From Algoriphagus ratkowskyi (GTDB lineage: Bacteria; Bacteroidota; Bacteroidia; Cytophagales; Cyclobacteriaceae), in contig NZ_MSSV01000020.1 in the NCBI RefSeq assembly GCF_002150505.1, positions 30,467 to 94,466 of the forward strand: a stretch of 64,000 bases of DNA, in the 5' to 3' direction. A program made the position numbers and the translations under genes. The notes under the pieces were generated by a model. It had not been told where the DNA came from. It did not search any database and saw only the letters and a program-made list of their open reading frames with translations. Positions 43,532 to 52,651 of this stretch are shown here, one piece after another. Numbering within the stretch: the first letter of the stretch is position 1; every line of letters starts with the position of its first letter.

Positions 43532-43990
43532 ATGCCTAAATATACACTGACCGTCAACGGCGGAAATAAAGAAGTAGAAGCAATGGAGGATATGCCGCTT
43601 TTGTGGGTGATCCGAGATTTGCTAGGGATGAAAGGAACCAAATTTGGCTGTGGACAAGCTCTTTGTGGCGCTTGCACCGTTCATCTGGATGGGGTGGCCA
43701 TTCGTTCATGTTCACTTCCAATCTCTGAAGTAGGAGATGGTAAAATCACCACTATAGAAGGTCTTTCTGCGGATGGCGATCATCCTGTTCAGAAAGCTTG
43801 GGTGCAGCATATCGTACCTCAGTGCGGTTACTGCCAATCCGGACAGATCATGAATGCTGCCTCACTTCTCAGCTCCAATCCAACTCCTTCAGAAGAGGAA
43901 ATAGAACAAGGAATGGCGGGTAACTTATGTCGCTGTGGGACCTACAACCGTATCAAAGAGGCAATCATGACCGCTTCAACTTCTATTTAA
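43532..43990 (+). CDS. Molybdenum hydroxylase small subunit, two 2Fe-2S clusters
   Basis: The 152-aa protein matches the alpha subunit of isoquinoline 1-oxidoreductase-type enzymes. The plant-ferredoxin-like Cys set is [14 protein letters not shown] with C further on, and the second cluster uses CGYCQSG and CRCGTY. It would pass electrons between the molybdenum subunit encoded next and an external acceptor. No signal peptide is present, and it may be co-exported with the TAT-bearing large subunit. The next gene starts 24 bp downstream. Confidence 0.88.
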   Translation: MPKYTLTVNGGNKEVEAMEDMPLLWVIRDLLGMKGTKFGCGQALCGACTVHLDGVAIRSCSLPISEVGDGKITTIEGLSADGDHPVQKAWVQHIVPQCGYCQSGQIMNAASLLSSNPTPSEEEIEQGMAGNLCRCGTYNRIKEAIMTASTSI

Positions 43991-44013
43991 TTTTTTTTTT
44001 TAACACCATACCC

Positions 44014-46299
44014 ATGCTTCCAAATATTCCATTTCTCAAAAAAGGCAAAAGAGAAGATCAGAGTAAGATTTTCGTAGCCTCACGAAGAGACTTTTTAAAA
44101 CTAGGTTCTCTTACTGCTGGAGGACTTATTCTTGGAGTTAGTTTTCAATGCTCTGGCCCCAAAGGAGAAACCATCACTTTTGCCCCAAATGTCTATATCA
44201 GTATCAATTCAGCCAATGAGGTAACGTTGGTTGCTCATCGATCTGAGATGGGGACAGGCATTCGGACTTCCCTACCACAGATCGTAGCAGATGAATTAGG
44301 GGCAGATTGGTCCAAGATTAAGATCATTCAGGCTGAAGGTGATGAGGAAAAATATGGCAATCAGAATACAGACGGCTCTTTTTCTATCCGAATGTTCTAT
44401 GAGCCCATGCGCAAGGCAGGAGCTACTGCTAGGTATATGCTGATTCAAGCAGCTGCTTCTGACTGGGATTTAGAAGCGTCTGAATGCGATACCCAAGATG
44501 GTATGGTCGTTCATGCCGGAAAGGGGAAGAAAGTCAATTTTGGTGATTTGGTAGGGCGACTTGAAGGTGCTCCTATACCAGCTCCTGAAGAAGTAAAGCT
44601 TAGAGACTTTGCCAACTACAAGTTGATTGGTACTGATTTGCCGATTTATGATCTCCAAGATATAGTTTATGGCAAAGCAGTATTTGGAGCAGATGTAGAT
44701 TTGCCAAATATGAAGATTGCAGTGATCAAAAGAACACCGGTGATAGGAGCAACTTTGATTTCCTACGATGATACTAAGGCCTTAGCTGTGCCAGGTGTAG
44801 TTCAAGTTGTAAAAATCGAAGGCTCTGGATTTCCTCCAGGATTGGATAAGGCTTTGGAAGGAGTTGCTGTGATTGCGGAAAATACCTGGGCTGCGATGAA
44901 AGGCAGAGAAGCTCTGGAAATCGAGTGGAATTTGGGAGAAAATCAGAATTACAACTCTGACCAACAACAAGCAGAAATGCTGGAGAGCACCAAAGGCAAA
45001 GGGAAAGTAAGAAGACAACGTGGAGACTTCGATAAGGCAAGTAAAGCTGCTGATAAATCCTTGGAGAGAACTTATGAAGTGCCATTTTATGCACATGCGA
45101 CCATTGAGCCACCGGTTGCAATTGCGCACGTAAAGGAGGATGGTTCCTGTGAAGTATGGGCACCGAACCAGCACCCACAATGGGCTAGAGGAGCAGTAGC
45201 AGCAGCGATTGGTACCGATGTCGCAAATGTAAAGGTTAATGTGACCTTACTTGGTGGTGGTTTTGGCAGGAAGTCCAAGCCTGACTTTGTAGTAGAAGCA
45301 GCATTGCTTTCTAAGGCTGCAAAAGCTCCTGTTCGCGTTCAATGGACCAGAGAAGATGACCTTCATTTTGACTTTTTTCACTCCCATAGCGCGCAGCGTA
45401 TCAAGGCGAGTTTGGATGCTTCTGGAAATCTAACTGGCTGGAATCATCATACTGTTTTTCCTGCGATCGGGTCCACGGGTAGTAAAGAAGAATTACATCC
45501 TTCTGATGGAGAATTGGGTTTAGGATGCGTAGATTTTCCTTTTGATGTGCCAAATATCCGGATTGAGTCTCATGAATCGACTGGAAATACCAGAGTTGGA
45601 TGGCTTCGTTCAGTGAGTAATATTCACCATGCTTTTGCCATACATTCCATGATGGATGAAATCGCCGAAGCTAGGGGTAAAGATCCTTTAGAGAATGCCA
45701 TTGAACTCTTAGGAGAGGATAGAGATATTACGTTCCAATCGGAAATGGTAGATGGCGAATTTGGAAACTATGGAGAGAAAATAGAGGACTATCCTTGGAA
45801 TACGGGTAGGATGAAAAACGTGATCCGAACAGTCGCTGAGAAGTCAAATTGGAGCGCCAATAAAGCCGCTGGGAAAATCATGGGTTTTGCAGCTCACAAA
45901 AGCTTTTTGACCTATGTAGCCTGTGTAGTCACCTTGGAAAAAGGAGCTGATGGTAAAAATGTGATTTCAGATGTGCACTATGCACTAGATTGTGGAGTGG
46001 CAGTGAATACCGACCGAATTAGATCTCAGTTTGAGGGAGGAGCGCAATTTGCGACTAGTTTAGCTACGACTTCGAAAATTACTTTTGACAAGGGACAGGT
46101 GCAGCAAAACAACTTTGATACCTATCAGATATTAAGAATGCCCGCTTCGCCAAAAAACATCCATGTGCATATCATAGAAAGTCAGATCAAACCGACTGGA
46201 GTGGGAGAGCCACCTGTGCCGCCATTTATCCCGGCTTTGGCAAATGCTATGTACCAAATGACTGGAAAGAGAATCTATAAATTACCTTTTAAGGTTTAA
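44014..46299 (+). CDS. TAT-exported molybdenum hydroxylase large subunit
   Basis: The 761-aa subunit begins at ATG 44014. An earlier start at 43927 in the same frame is unlikely, because the ATG at 44014 leads directly to the TAT signal (SRRDFLKLGSLTAGG). The aldehyde-oxidase/xanthine-dehydrogenase type large subunit carries the molybdopterin-binding regions (GGGFGRKSKPDF, GEPPVPPFI) and the catalytic Glu in TGVGEPPV. With the 2Fe-2S subunit it hydroxylates an aromatic N-heterocycle or aldehyde. The substrate is not known, and no maturation genes or FAD subunit are seen nearby. Confidence 0.88.
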   Translation: MLPNIPFLKKGKREDQSKIFVASRRDFLKLGSLTAGGLILGVSFQCSGPKGETITFAPNVYISINSANEVTLVAHRSEMGTGIRTSLPQIVADELGADWSKIKIIQAEGDEEKYGNQNTDGSFSIRMFYEPMRKAGATARYMLIQAAASDWDLEASECDTQDGMVVHAGKGKKVNFGDLVGRLEGAPIPAPEEVKLRDFANYKLIGTDLPIYDLQDIVYGKAVFGADVDLPNMKIAVIKRTPVIGATLISYDDTKALAVPGVVQVVKIEGSGFPPGLDKALEGVAVIAENTWAAMKGREALEIEWNLGENQNYNSDQQQAEMLESTKGKGKVRRQRGDFDKASKAADKSLERTYEVPFYAHATIEPPVAIAHVKEDGSCEVWAPNQHPQWARGAVAAAIGTDVANVKVNVTLLGGGFGRKSKPDFVVEAALLSKAAKAPVRVQWTREDDLHFDFFHSHSAQRIKASLDASGNLTGWNHHTVFPAIGSTGSKEELHPSDGELGLGCVDFPFDVPNIRIESHESTGNTRVGWLRSVSNIHHAFAIHSMMDEIAEARGKDPLENAIELLGEDRDITFQSEMVDGEFGNYGEKIEDYPWNTGRMKNVIRTVAEKSNWSANKAAGKIMGFAAHKSFLTYVACVVTLEKGADGKNVISDVHYALDCGVAVNTDRIRSQFEGGAQFATSLATTSKITFDKGQVQQNNFDTYQILRMPASPKNIHVHIIESQIKPTGVGEPPVPPFIPALANAMYQMTGKRIYKLPFKV

Positions 46300-46307
46300 C
46301 TCATATG

Positions 46308-46345
46308 AAGACTCAGCTCTAATTCATTGAATAGAGTTGAGTCTT
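46308..46345. terminator. Bidirectional terminator
   Basis: AAGACTCAGCTCTA (46308-46321) pairs with TAGAGTTGAGTCTT (46332-46345), with one G-U pair, between two genes that end toward each other. Confidence 0.8.
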
Positions 46346-46814
46346 ATTTTTTCTGATCAATTACGCTGAATTGCCGCGTCATAGTTTTGATATATTTTTT
46401 ACTGCGAAAGCGAAGTGCAGACCAGTCTTCATCAATGGCAATCTGTCGTACCCCTTCGTAACCAAATTCTCCCAAATATGCCCAGCCAGAATCCCTGTTA
46501 ATCTCAGCTTTGTAACGCTTAGAGCTTCCTTTTGGATAAGCCATCCAGAGCTGCTGGTCCTCAGAGGCGAGTTGCTGCAACTCATAAAAATAGGTGTTCA
46601 CTTCAGCTTCTGTTTGTACAAACGCAATCATAAAATCTGGAGCTGAGGAAGGATTGATCAAGCCAGCTTTTTCCCATCCTGAAATTAAATCTTGTAGTTC
46701 GGAAGGGGCATTCCAGATTTGAATGTTCATTCCTTCTTTCCAGGTCATTTTCTTAAGTATTGGATTCATAGCTATAATTTCTGGAAGTTCACTAATATAT
46801 AAATTACCCATCAA
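46344..46814 (-). CDS. Conserved protein of unknown function (DUF3052-like pattern)
   Basis: The 156-aa soluble protein has a conserved pattern around LWMAYPKGSSKRYKAEINRDSGWAYLG and VRQIAIDEDWSALRFR, which recalls small DUF3052-type proteins. It lacks catalytic motifs known to me. The start could be the first Met (46814) or a later one near MNPILKK, as no ribosome site decides. Function is unknown. It is transcribed alone. Confidence 0.7.
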   Translation of the reverse strand: MMGNLYISELPEIIAMNPILKKMTWKEGMNIQIWNAPSELQDLISGWEKAGLINPSSAPDFMIAFVQTEAEVNTYFYELQQLASEDQQLWMAYPKGSSKRYKAEINRDSGWAYLGEFGYEGVRQIAIDEDWSALRFRSKKYIKTMTRQFSVIDQKK

Positions 46815-46880
46815 GAGTCACTGAGATAGTAAGGCACTACCACATTTTATTTACTTTTGACATGTATAAAATACGATCCC

Positions 46881-47747
46881 ATGAAAATACCTATAGGAGT
46901 AATCTTCATAATTTTTTCATTTTCTTGTGCTAATGCTCAGGTAGAACCAGCAACCACTACCTTCGGTGAAGGTGTTGCCGTTGGTATCTTAACAGATAAA
47001 GTTCTTGACGAGATTTCGGGCATGTCCACAAGTAGAACTGTACCAGGTTTGATATATGTCCATAACGATAGCGGCGGTGAGGCTGCGGTTTATTTGCTAG
47101 ACTCTCTGGGGAAAAGTGTAGGGAAAATTGAATTCCTCGGCGTAAAAAACAGAGATTGGGAAGACATAGCCGTTGGGCCAGGAGCAGATGGTAAATCATA
47201 TATTTACGTTGGTGAAATCGGTGACAATAATGCTGTCCATGACGAAATAGCTCTCTACCGAATTCCCGAGCCTGTCACTTTTTCTTCAAACAGTCGGGTA
47301 ACGCCGCAAAAAATCACTCTTAAGTATCCTGGTGGTCCAAGAGATGCTGAATCATTAATGGTTGATCCTATTTCAGGCGATATATTTATAATTTCCAAAC
47401 GAGACAGTCTTAATACCTTATACCGACTTCCTGCTAATAAATTTGGGGCTGGAGATCTGCAATTGGAAGAATTGATCAAGCTTCCGATTACCAGTGCCGT
47501 TGGAGCAGATATTTCGGCTGATGGTAGCCAGATTTTAGTAAAAAATTACTTTTCTATTTACTACTGGAAGAGAACAATTGGCGAATCGATTGAACAAGCT
47601 ATGACGAGAACACCCATTGAATTGCCGTACTCTCCAGAACCTCAAGGAGAGGCAATTGGTTTTTTGCCTAGCGGAAAAGCGTATTATACCTTAAGCGAAA
47701 AACGTTTCGATATCGAGCCTGTACTTTATAAATACACTGCAAAATAG
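46881..47747 (+). CDS. Exported beta-propeller protein of unknown function
   Basis: The start at ATG 46881 gives a signal peptide (MKIPIGVIFIIFSFSCANAQ) and a 288-aa protein. An upstream in-frame ATG at 46857 would only add eight residues before it. The mature part has the pattern of a beta-propeller: GLIYVHNDSGGEAAVYLLD, KNRDWEDIAVGPG, YIYVGEIGDNNA, GDIFIISKRDSLNTLYRLP. Such DWEDIA and GDN sequences occur in PE-PGRS-like and phytase-like propeller domains. The enzyme activity, if any, is not known. It ends 5 bp before ctlX, so they are probably co-transcribed. Confidence 0.7.
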   Translation: MKIPIGVIFIIFSFSCANAQVEPATTTFGEGVAVGILTDKVLDEISGMSTSRTVPGLIYVHNDSGGEAAVYLLDSLGKSVGKIEFLGVKNRDWEDIAVGPGADGKSYIYVGEIGDNNAVHDEIALYRIPEPVTFSSNSRVTPQKITLKYPGGPRDAESLMVDPISGDIFIISKRDSLNTLYRLPANKFGAGDLQLEELIKLPITSAVGADISADGSQILVKNYFSIYYWKRTIGESIEQAMTRTPIELPYSPEPQGEAIGFLPSGKAYYTLSEKRFDIEPVLYKYTAK

Positions 47748-47752
47748 CACCT

Positions 47753-48688
47753 ATGCAGACCTCCTCCACAATTTTGATGGTTCGCCCAGTGAATTTTGGT
47801 TTTAATCCAGAAACCGCTGCCAACAATTTCTACCAACAAACCGATGCTCGCTCTGCCGAAGAGATTAATTCGCTAGCGCAAAATGAGTTCGATAGCTTTG
47901 TAGCACTTCTAAGAGATCAGGGTGTCAATGTGATCGTCATTGAAGACACAGTAGACCCTGTCAAAACAGATGCAGTGTTCCCTAATAACTGGTTCAGCAC
48001 ACATCCTGATGGAAGGCTTATTTTATATCCCATGTATTCTCCAAATAGAAGACTGGAGCGGAGAAAGGACTTAATCGAAGACCTGATGAAACGTAAGTTT
48101 AGAGTGGATGAGATTATTGACTTAAGCTTTTTCGAGGAAGACGGGCAGTATTTAGAAGGCACAGGAAGTATGGTCATGGACCATCAGTCCAAAACTATTT
48201 TTGCCTGCTACTCAGAGCGGACGCATAAAATCCCGCTAGATTATTTGCGAAAGCTTCTGGGCTATGAAGTAGTAGGTTTCCACGCAATTCAGGAGATTAA
48301 TGGTGTCTCGTCGCCTATCTACCACACCAATGTAATGATGCATGTAGGCTCTGACTTGGCGGTGGTTTGCTTAGATAGTATTCCGAAAGCATCTGAAAAA
48401 CAAGCGGTGCAAAAAAGTCTAACTCAAGTAGGTAAGAAAGTAGTACCTATAACTTCTAAGCAGAAGTTTTCCTTTGCGGGTAATATGCTGGAAGTGGGAA
48501 ATGAGGGCGGGGAGAAGTTTACTGTGATGTCAGAAACTGCGCTAGATTCGCTGAATATTGGCCAGATCCAATTAATAGAAAAATACTCAACTATTATAAG
48601 TCCGAGAATTCCAACAATAGAAAAATTAGGTGGAGGAAGTGCTAGATGTATGATGGCTGAGGTCTTTTTACCTGTAGCGAAAGGTTGA
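47753..48688 (+). CDS. ctlX: Citrulline/arginine deiminase-related hydrolase CtlX
   Basis: The 311-aa enzyme belongs to the amidinotransferase fold and matches Bacteroidota CtlX, a predicted citrulline-utilisation hydrolase. The substrate-binding segment VFPNNWFSTHPDG, the EGTGSMVMDH strand, the His in YHTNVMMHVG and the C-terminal nucleophile Cys in GGGSARCMMAEVF (C299) are all present. The gene's last about 39 codons lie inside a 271-bp sequence that is repeated at 49759-50029, which causes a second copy of the C-terminal coding part with the catalytic Cys. The enzyme here appears intact. Confidence 0.88.
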   Translation: MQTSSTILMVRPVNFGFNPETAANNFYQQTDARSAEEINSLAQNEFDSFVALLRDQGVNVIVIEDTVDPVKTDAVFPNNWFSTHPDGRLILYPMYSPNRRLERRKDLIEDLMKRKFRVDEIIDLSFFEEDGQYLEGTGSMVMDHQSKTIFACYSERTHKIPLDYLRKLLGYEVVGFHAIQEINGVSSPIYHTNVMMHVGSDLAVVCLDSIPKASEKQAVQKSLTQVGKKVVPITSKQKFSFAGNMLEVGNEGGEKFTVMSETALDSLNIGQIQLIEKYSTIISPRIPTIEKLGGGSARCMMAEVFLPVAKG

Positions 48689-48840
48689 TTTTACTTCTAT
48701 TAAAATGAAAAGAACTAAGGGTTAAAAGATTTATTAAAACTCTTTTAACCCTTAGTTCAATTGCATTCAGAACTAACCGACATTCGAATACCGACTAAAT
48801 TCCAGTATAGTTAAATGGAGTAATCACGCTGAGCTCAGCT
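48570..48840. repeat. 271-bp direct repeat, copy 1
   Basis: Matches 49759-50029 at 266 of 271 positions. It contains the last codons of ctlX, the hairpin terminator and the 3'-terminal codons of purB (48795-48840, minus sense). In this copy purB is only a fragment. Copy 2 keeps the true purB end. Confidence 0.95.
48713..48757. terminator. Bidirectional terminator between ctlX and purB
   Basis: AACTAAGGGTTAAAAG (48713-48728) pairs with CTTTTAACCCTTAGTT (48742-48757). The second copy at 49902-49946 differs at one stem end. Confidence 0.85.
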
Positions 48841-48846
48841 ACCGCC

Positions 48847-48870
48847 TCCGTGAGTGTCTTCACTCACGGA
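48847..48870. repeat. REP-like palindrome
   Basis: TCCGTGAGTG-TCTT-CACTCACGGA, perfect 10-bp arms, at the left end of the transposase module and shares the GTGAG core with 49641-49662. Confidence 0.7.
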
Positions 48871-49025
48871 TTATTTCCTGTTTTGGAGTTACGAACGGTA
48901 GTTCTGCTTTTATTCAATCTCTTTTGCCTCGGCGTGTGGCTTAGATCGCAGACCCTGCCATTTAATTCAATCAAATTTTCTGTAAGTTAGTGTTTGATTT
49001 TTAACGGTTTCAATCTCTGATTTTT

Positions 49026-49547
49026 ATGGAACTAAACACCTTATATTTTTTCACAGGGACGATTCACAAATGGATTCCTTTATTAGATAAAAATGGTTTT
49101 AAAGAAATCATTTTATCTAGTCTTAGTTACCTTTTTGAACAAAAATGTATGAAGATTTATGGGTTTGTAATTATGCCAAATCATATTCATTTGATAATAG
49201 AAAATATTAAGATGAATGGCAAAGAGTTACCACATGCTAGTTTTTTGAAATACACCAGCCACAGTTTTCTAAAAAGGTTAAAAAATGAATCTCCAGAATT
49301 ATTAAGCAAATTCAGAGTTGAATTGATAAACAAAACTTATCAATTTTGGCAACGTGATTCATTGGCGATTGAACTTTACACCCCTGAAGTTGTCTATCAA
49401 AAGCTTGATTATGTTCACAATAATCCATGTCAAAAGAAATGGATGCTAGCAGAAGATCCAGTAAAATATCCGTACTCATCCTTTAACTTTTATGAGCTTA
49501 ATACAGATGATTTTGGTTTTTTGACTCACATAGGGGAAAGACTCTGA
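49026..49547 (+). CDS. REP-associated tyrosine transposase (Y1_Tnp family)
   Basis: The 173-aa protein is an HUH-type Y1 transposase of the RAYT group. The metal-binding HUH motif is MPNHIHLI near residue 51, and the probable nucleophile Tyr is in YQKLDYVHNNP near residue 128. These enzymes act on single-stranded palindromic REP elements, and such palindromes lie on both sides of the gene. The gene is intact and short as usual for the group. It reads in the plus direction inside the module bounded by the 271-bp repeats. Confidence 0.9.
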   Translation: MELNTLYFFTGTIHKWIPLLDKNGFKEIILSSLSYLFEQKCMKIYGFVIMPNHIHLIIENIKMNGKELPHASFLKYTSHSFLKRLKNESPELLSKFRVELINKTYQFWQRDSLAIELYTPEVVYQKLDYVHNNPCQKKWMLAEDPVKYPYSSFNFYELNTDDFGFLTHIGERL

Positions 49548-49588
49548 AAACATTCGCGAGAAAAGAAGGATGATTGGGTTTTTTGAGG

Positions 49589-49618
49589 AACCATTCGTGG
49601 AGACGGGAACAGTGGCGA
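49589..49618. repeat. REP-like unit, copy A
   Basis: AACCATTCGTGGAGACGGGA... ending AACAGTGGCGA, a 30-bp unit repeated with few changes at 49729-49758. Confidence 0.6.
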
Positions 49619-49640
49619 GTATAAAGTCTATGCGTGGTCT

Positions 49641-49662
49641 ACGTGAGAGCCTCCACTCACGT
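49641..49662. repeat. REP-like inverted repeat
   Basis: ACGTGAG (49641-49647) and CTCACGT (49656-49662) form a hairpin with the same GTGAG core as 48847-48870. Confidence 0.6.
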
Positions 49663-49728
49663 GCTAAATTCTTTAAATCCCACCGTTTGTGGTTTTATTA
49701 CATACGGCGTCGGTTGAAATGGCTAATA

Positions 49729-49758
49729 AACCGTTCGTGAGGACATGAACAGTGGCGA
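49729..49758. repeat. REP-like unit, copy B, at module border
   Basis: AACCGTTCGTGAGGACATGA followed by AACAGTGGCGA. It is the counterpart of 49589-49618 and ends exactly at the base before the 271-bp repeat copy 2. Confidence 0.65.
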
Positions 49759-50029
49759 AATTGATAGAAAAATACTCAACTATTATAAGTCCGAGAATTC
49801 CAACAATAGAAAAATTAGGTGGAGGAAGTGCTAGATGTATGATGGCTGAGGTTTTTTTGCCTGTAGCGAAAGGTTGATTTTAATTCTATTAAAATGAAAA
49901 GAACTAAGGGTTAAAAGATTTATTAAAACTCTTTTAACCCTTAGTACAATTGCATTCAGAACTAACCGACATTCGAATACCGACTAAATTCCAGTATAGT
50001 TAAATGGAGTAATCACGCTGAGCTCAGCT
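49759..50029. repeat. 271-bp direct repeat, copy 2
   Basis: The counterpart of 48570-48840 (offset 1189, five differences). It carries the ctlX 3' codons with their catalytic Cys motif (49759-49877) but no start, and the genuine purB 3' end (49984-50029). Confidence 0.95.
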
Positions 50030-51330
50030 TTCAACTCATCAGAAATAGGAAGATTTGAAATGAATTCAGAAATGGATTTTTCTGTGATTTTTGTATTGGT
50101 TCTGGTAAGGTCTTTTAGTGCTTCGTATGGTTTTGGGAATCCTTCTCTTCTCAACACAGTTTGGATGGCTTCGGCTACAACAGCCCAGTTTTCTTCCAAA
50201 TCAGCGCGAATTGCAGCTTCATTCAATTCAAGTTTACCCAAGCCTTTTAGTAATGACTCAAAGGAAATCATCATATGGCCAAGCGGTACACCAATAGTTC
50301 TCAATACTGTACTATCAGTCAAGTCTCGCTGTAATCTCGACACAGGAAGTTTAGCTGCCAAGTGCTCCAAAAGCGCATTTGCAATCCCCAAGTTTCCCTC
50401 TGCATTCTCAAAATCAATTGGGTTGACTTTATGTGGCATAGCGGAAGAACCAATCTCCCCAGCTTTTATTTTCTGCTTGAAGTAATTCATTGCCACATAC
50501 TGCCATATGTCCTTAGAAAGATCCAACAGGATCGTATTAATTCTTTTTAATCCATCAAAAATAGCAGCAAGATTGTCATAATGCTCAATCTGAGTAGTAG
50601 GGTAGCTTCGCTCTAGACCTAGGTATTCTCCCACAAAAGTGAATGCAAATTCATTCCACTTGAAGTCTGGATATGCTACATGATGCGCATTCATATTGCC
50701 TGTAGCTCCTCCAAATTTTGCGGAGTAAGGAATGTGATTAAGTAGGATAAGTTGGTTTTTTAGGCGGACCACAAACACTTCAATTTCCTTGCCTAGGCGG
50801 GTTGGAGAAGCTGGTTGACCGTGGGTTTTTGCCAGCATAGGAATGTCTTTCCAGTTTTTGGCTAATTCATGAAGCCTTGCCATCACTGCGTTCAATTGAG
50901 GTAATATTACCTCATTTAAACCTTCCTTAAGCATTAATGGTGTTGCCGTGTTGTTGATATCTTGAGAAGTGAGGCCAAAATGTATAAATTCTTTAAAAGC
51001 TTCTAATTCAAGTGAGTCAAATTTTTCTTTTAGGAAATATTCTACTGCCTTCACGTCATGATTGGTGATTTTTTCTGTGGCTTTGATGGTTTCTGCATCA
51101 GCAAGAGAGAAATCAGTCACGATAGCTCTCAGTTTGTCAAACAAGCTTTGATCAAAATCCTTCAATTGCGGCAATGGAAGTTCGCAAAGTGCGATAAAGT
51201 ACTCTACCTCTACGTGAACACGGTATTTGATCAGGGCAAATTCAGAAAAATAAGCTCTCAAAGGAGCAGTTTTGCCAGCATAGCGCCCGTCTATAGAGGT
51301 CACTGCGGTCAATGCGTTTAATTCCATCAC
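49984..51330 (-). CDS. purB: Adenylosuccinate lyase
   Basis: The 448-aa housekeeping enzyme of purine synthesis cleaves adenylosuccinate and SAICAR to release fumarate. The signature of the fumarase/aspartase superfamily is GSSAMPHKVNP, and TSQDINNTA and KTHGQPASPT are the other conserved regions. Two Met codons at 51330 and 51327 may start it. The last 15 codons also exist as a fragment at 48795-48840, because of the 271-bp repeat. The enzyme appears complete and active, since copy 2 supplies the full C-terminus. Confidence 0.95.
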   Translation of the reverse strand: MMELNALTAVTSIDGRYAGKTAPLRAYFSEFALIKYRVHVEVEYFIALCELPLPQLKDFDQSLFDKLRAIVTDFSLADAETIKATEKITNHDVKAVEYFLKEKFDSLELEAFKEFIHFGLTSQDINNTATPLMLKEGLNEVILPQLNAVMARLHELAKNWKDIPMLAKTHGQPASPTRLGKEIEVFVVRLKNQLILLNHIPYSAKFGGATGNMNAHHVAYPDFKWNEFAFTFVGEYLGLERSYPTTQIEHYDNLAAIFDGLKRINTILLDLSKDIWQYVAMNYFKQKIKAGEIGSSAMPHKVNPIDFENAEGNLGIANALLEHLAAKLPVSRLQRDLTDSTVLRTIGVPLGHMMISFESLLKGLGKLELNEAAIRADLEENWAVVAEAIQTVLRREGFPKPYEALKDLTRTNTKITEKSISEFISNLPISDELKAELSVITPFNYTGI

Positions 51331-51547
51331 TTTATTTCAATTTGGTTTTAGGAAGCTGCAAAGTTAATTTTTTTGAAGCCATAAGTGGGGCTTTATACTG
51401 CCTTATTCCGGAAATATCCTTCAATTAATCCGAACTAGCGAGGCATTATCGTGGTTAAGATTTTGAAATATTTAGCTAGATGTCATAATATTTGGCTTTG
51501 AAGCTTAATTTTGCAACCGTTTAAACAGATAAAAGCTCAGATCAGTA

Positions 51548-52651
51548 ATGTTCAATATATTTAAGAAAAAGCAGGAAGAGGTCAAGACTCCTCAGTATTT
51601 GCCTCTGAAAGTTAGAGAAGTAGTTAAAGAAACTGAAGATACAGTTACTTTGTATTTTGAGCAGCCAGAGCCGTTTTTGGATTATAAGCCTGGGCAGTTT
51701 CTGACGCTTGTAATGGAGTTTGAGGGTAAAGAAGAGCGTAGATCTTACAGCTTATGCACCTCACCTTTTGTTGATCCATTTCCTGGGATTTCTGTAAAAC
51801 GTGTCCCTAAAGGCAGATTCTCCAATTTTTTGAATGAACGTGTTTTTCCAGGTAAGACAATCAATGTGATGAAACCTTTGGGGAATTTTACGACTGAATT
51901 TCATTCCAAAAACAAGAAGCATTTCGTCTTAGTGGCTGCAGGAAGTGGGATAACGCCAATTATGGGTATTTTGAAATCTGTGTTGGTCAATGAACCCAAC
52001 TCCAAGATTTCCCTGATGTACTGTAGCCGTAATGAATCCAAAATTATCTTCAGAAAAGAGCTTGCTGCGTTGGTTGAGAATAATCCTGGTAGGTTGGAAA
52101 TTATTCATAATTTGAGTCAGCCGAGTGCTGATTGGACTGGCATGAAAGGTCGTTTGACAAAGGAGATCATTAAAGAATTTGTTAAAAAATCAGAATCGGA
52201 GCCAGATTTTGAAAAGGAATACTTTGCCTGTGGTCCTGAAGAAATCATGGATAACGTGGTTGATGTATTAGCAGATTTAGGTGTTCCTAGCGAAAAAGTA
52301 CATCGGGAGAGTTTTTACTCTGCAGCTGCAGATAAAGCACATGAAGATGCCGCTCACGGAATTACTGGTGGCTTATTGACCAGAGATGTGCAGGTGATTT
52401 TGGAAGGTGAGGAAAGTTCAGTGACAGTTGCGCCGGATAAAACAATCCTTGAAGCTGGTCTTGCACAAAATTTGAATATGCCATATAGCTGCCAAAGTGG
52501 GCTTTGTACTGCGTGTAGAGGACGACTGATTAGCGGTAAAGTAAAGATGGACGAGGATGCAGGTTTAAGTCCACATGAAATAGAAGCTGGCTATGTGCTT
52601 TGCTGCGTGTCACATCCATTGACAGATGATGTGAAGATCAACATTGAATAA
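51548..52651 (+). CDS. Ferredoxin-type oxidoreductase (FAD/NAD(P)H/2Fe-2S)
   Basis: The 367-aa protein has an N-terminal FAD domain with RSYSLCTSP (FAD-binding RxYS) at about 70, an NAD(P)-binding domain with VAAGSGITPI at about 133, and a C-terminal plant-type 2Fe-2S domain with CQSGLCTAC and a final CC. This is the phenylacetate-oxygenase-reductase or hydroxylase-reductase layout (PaaE, HmpX-like). It passes electrons from NAD(P)H to an oxygenase or similar acceptor, but no oxygenase is nearby. The next gene starts inside its last codons. Confidence 0.88.
   Translation: MFNIFKKKQEEVKTPQYLPLKVREVVKETEDTVTLYFEQPEPFLDYKPGQFLTLVMEFEGKEERRSYSLCTSPFVDPFPGISVKRVPKGRFSNFLNERVFPGKTINVMKPLGNFTTEFHSKNKKHFVLVAAGSGITPIMGILKSVLVNEPNSKISLMYCSRNESKIIFRKELAALVENNPGRLEIIHNLSQPSADWTGMKGRLTKEIIKEFVKKSESEPDFEKEYFACGPEEIMDNVVDVLADLGVPSEKVHRESFYSAAADKAHEDAAHGITGGLLTRDVQVILEGEESSVTVAPDKTILEAGLAQNLNMPYSCQSGLCTACRGRLISGKVKMDEDAGLSPHEIEAGYVLCCVSHPLTDDVKINIE

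Larger units (their letters stand above)
48841..49758 (+). mobile_element. REP-associated transposase module between direct repeats
   Basis: A 918-bp module fills exactly the space between two copies of a 271-bp sequence. It contains one Y1-type transposase gene (49026-49547) and several REP-like inverted repeats. The repeats of flanking DNA are far longer than the target-site duplications normal for insertion sequences. A single crossover of a circular molecule sharing the 271 bp, or a local duplication, would produce the layout. Confidence 0.7.

Noticed and set aside
48570..50029. The 271-bp repeats as a target-site duplication of an insertion sequence
   Set aside because: Far too long for a target duplication and the sequence includes ends of both neighbouring genes.
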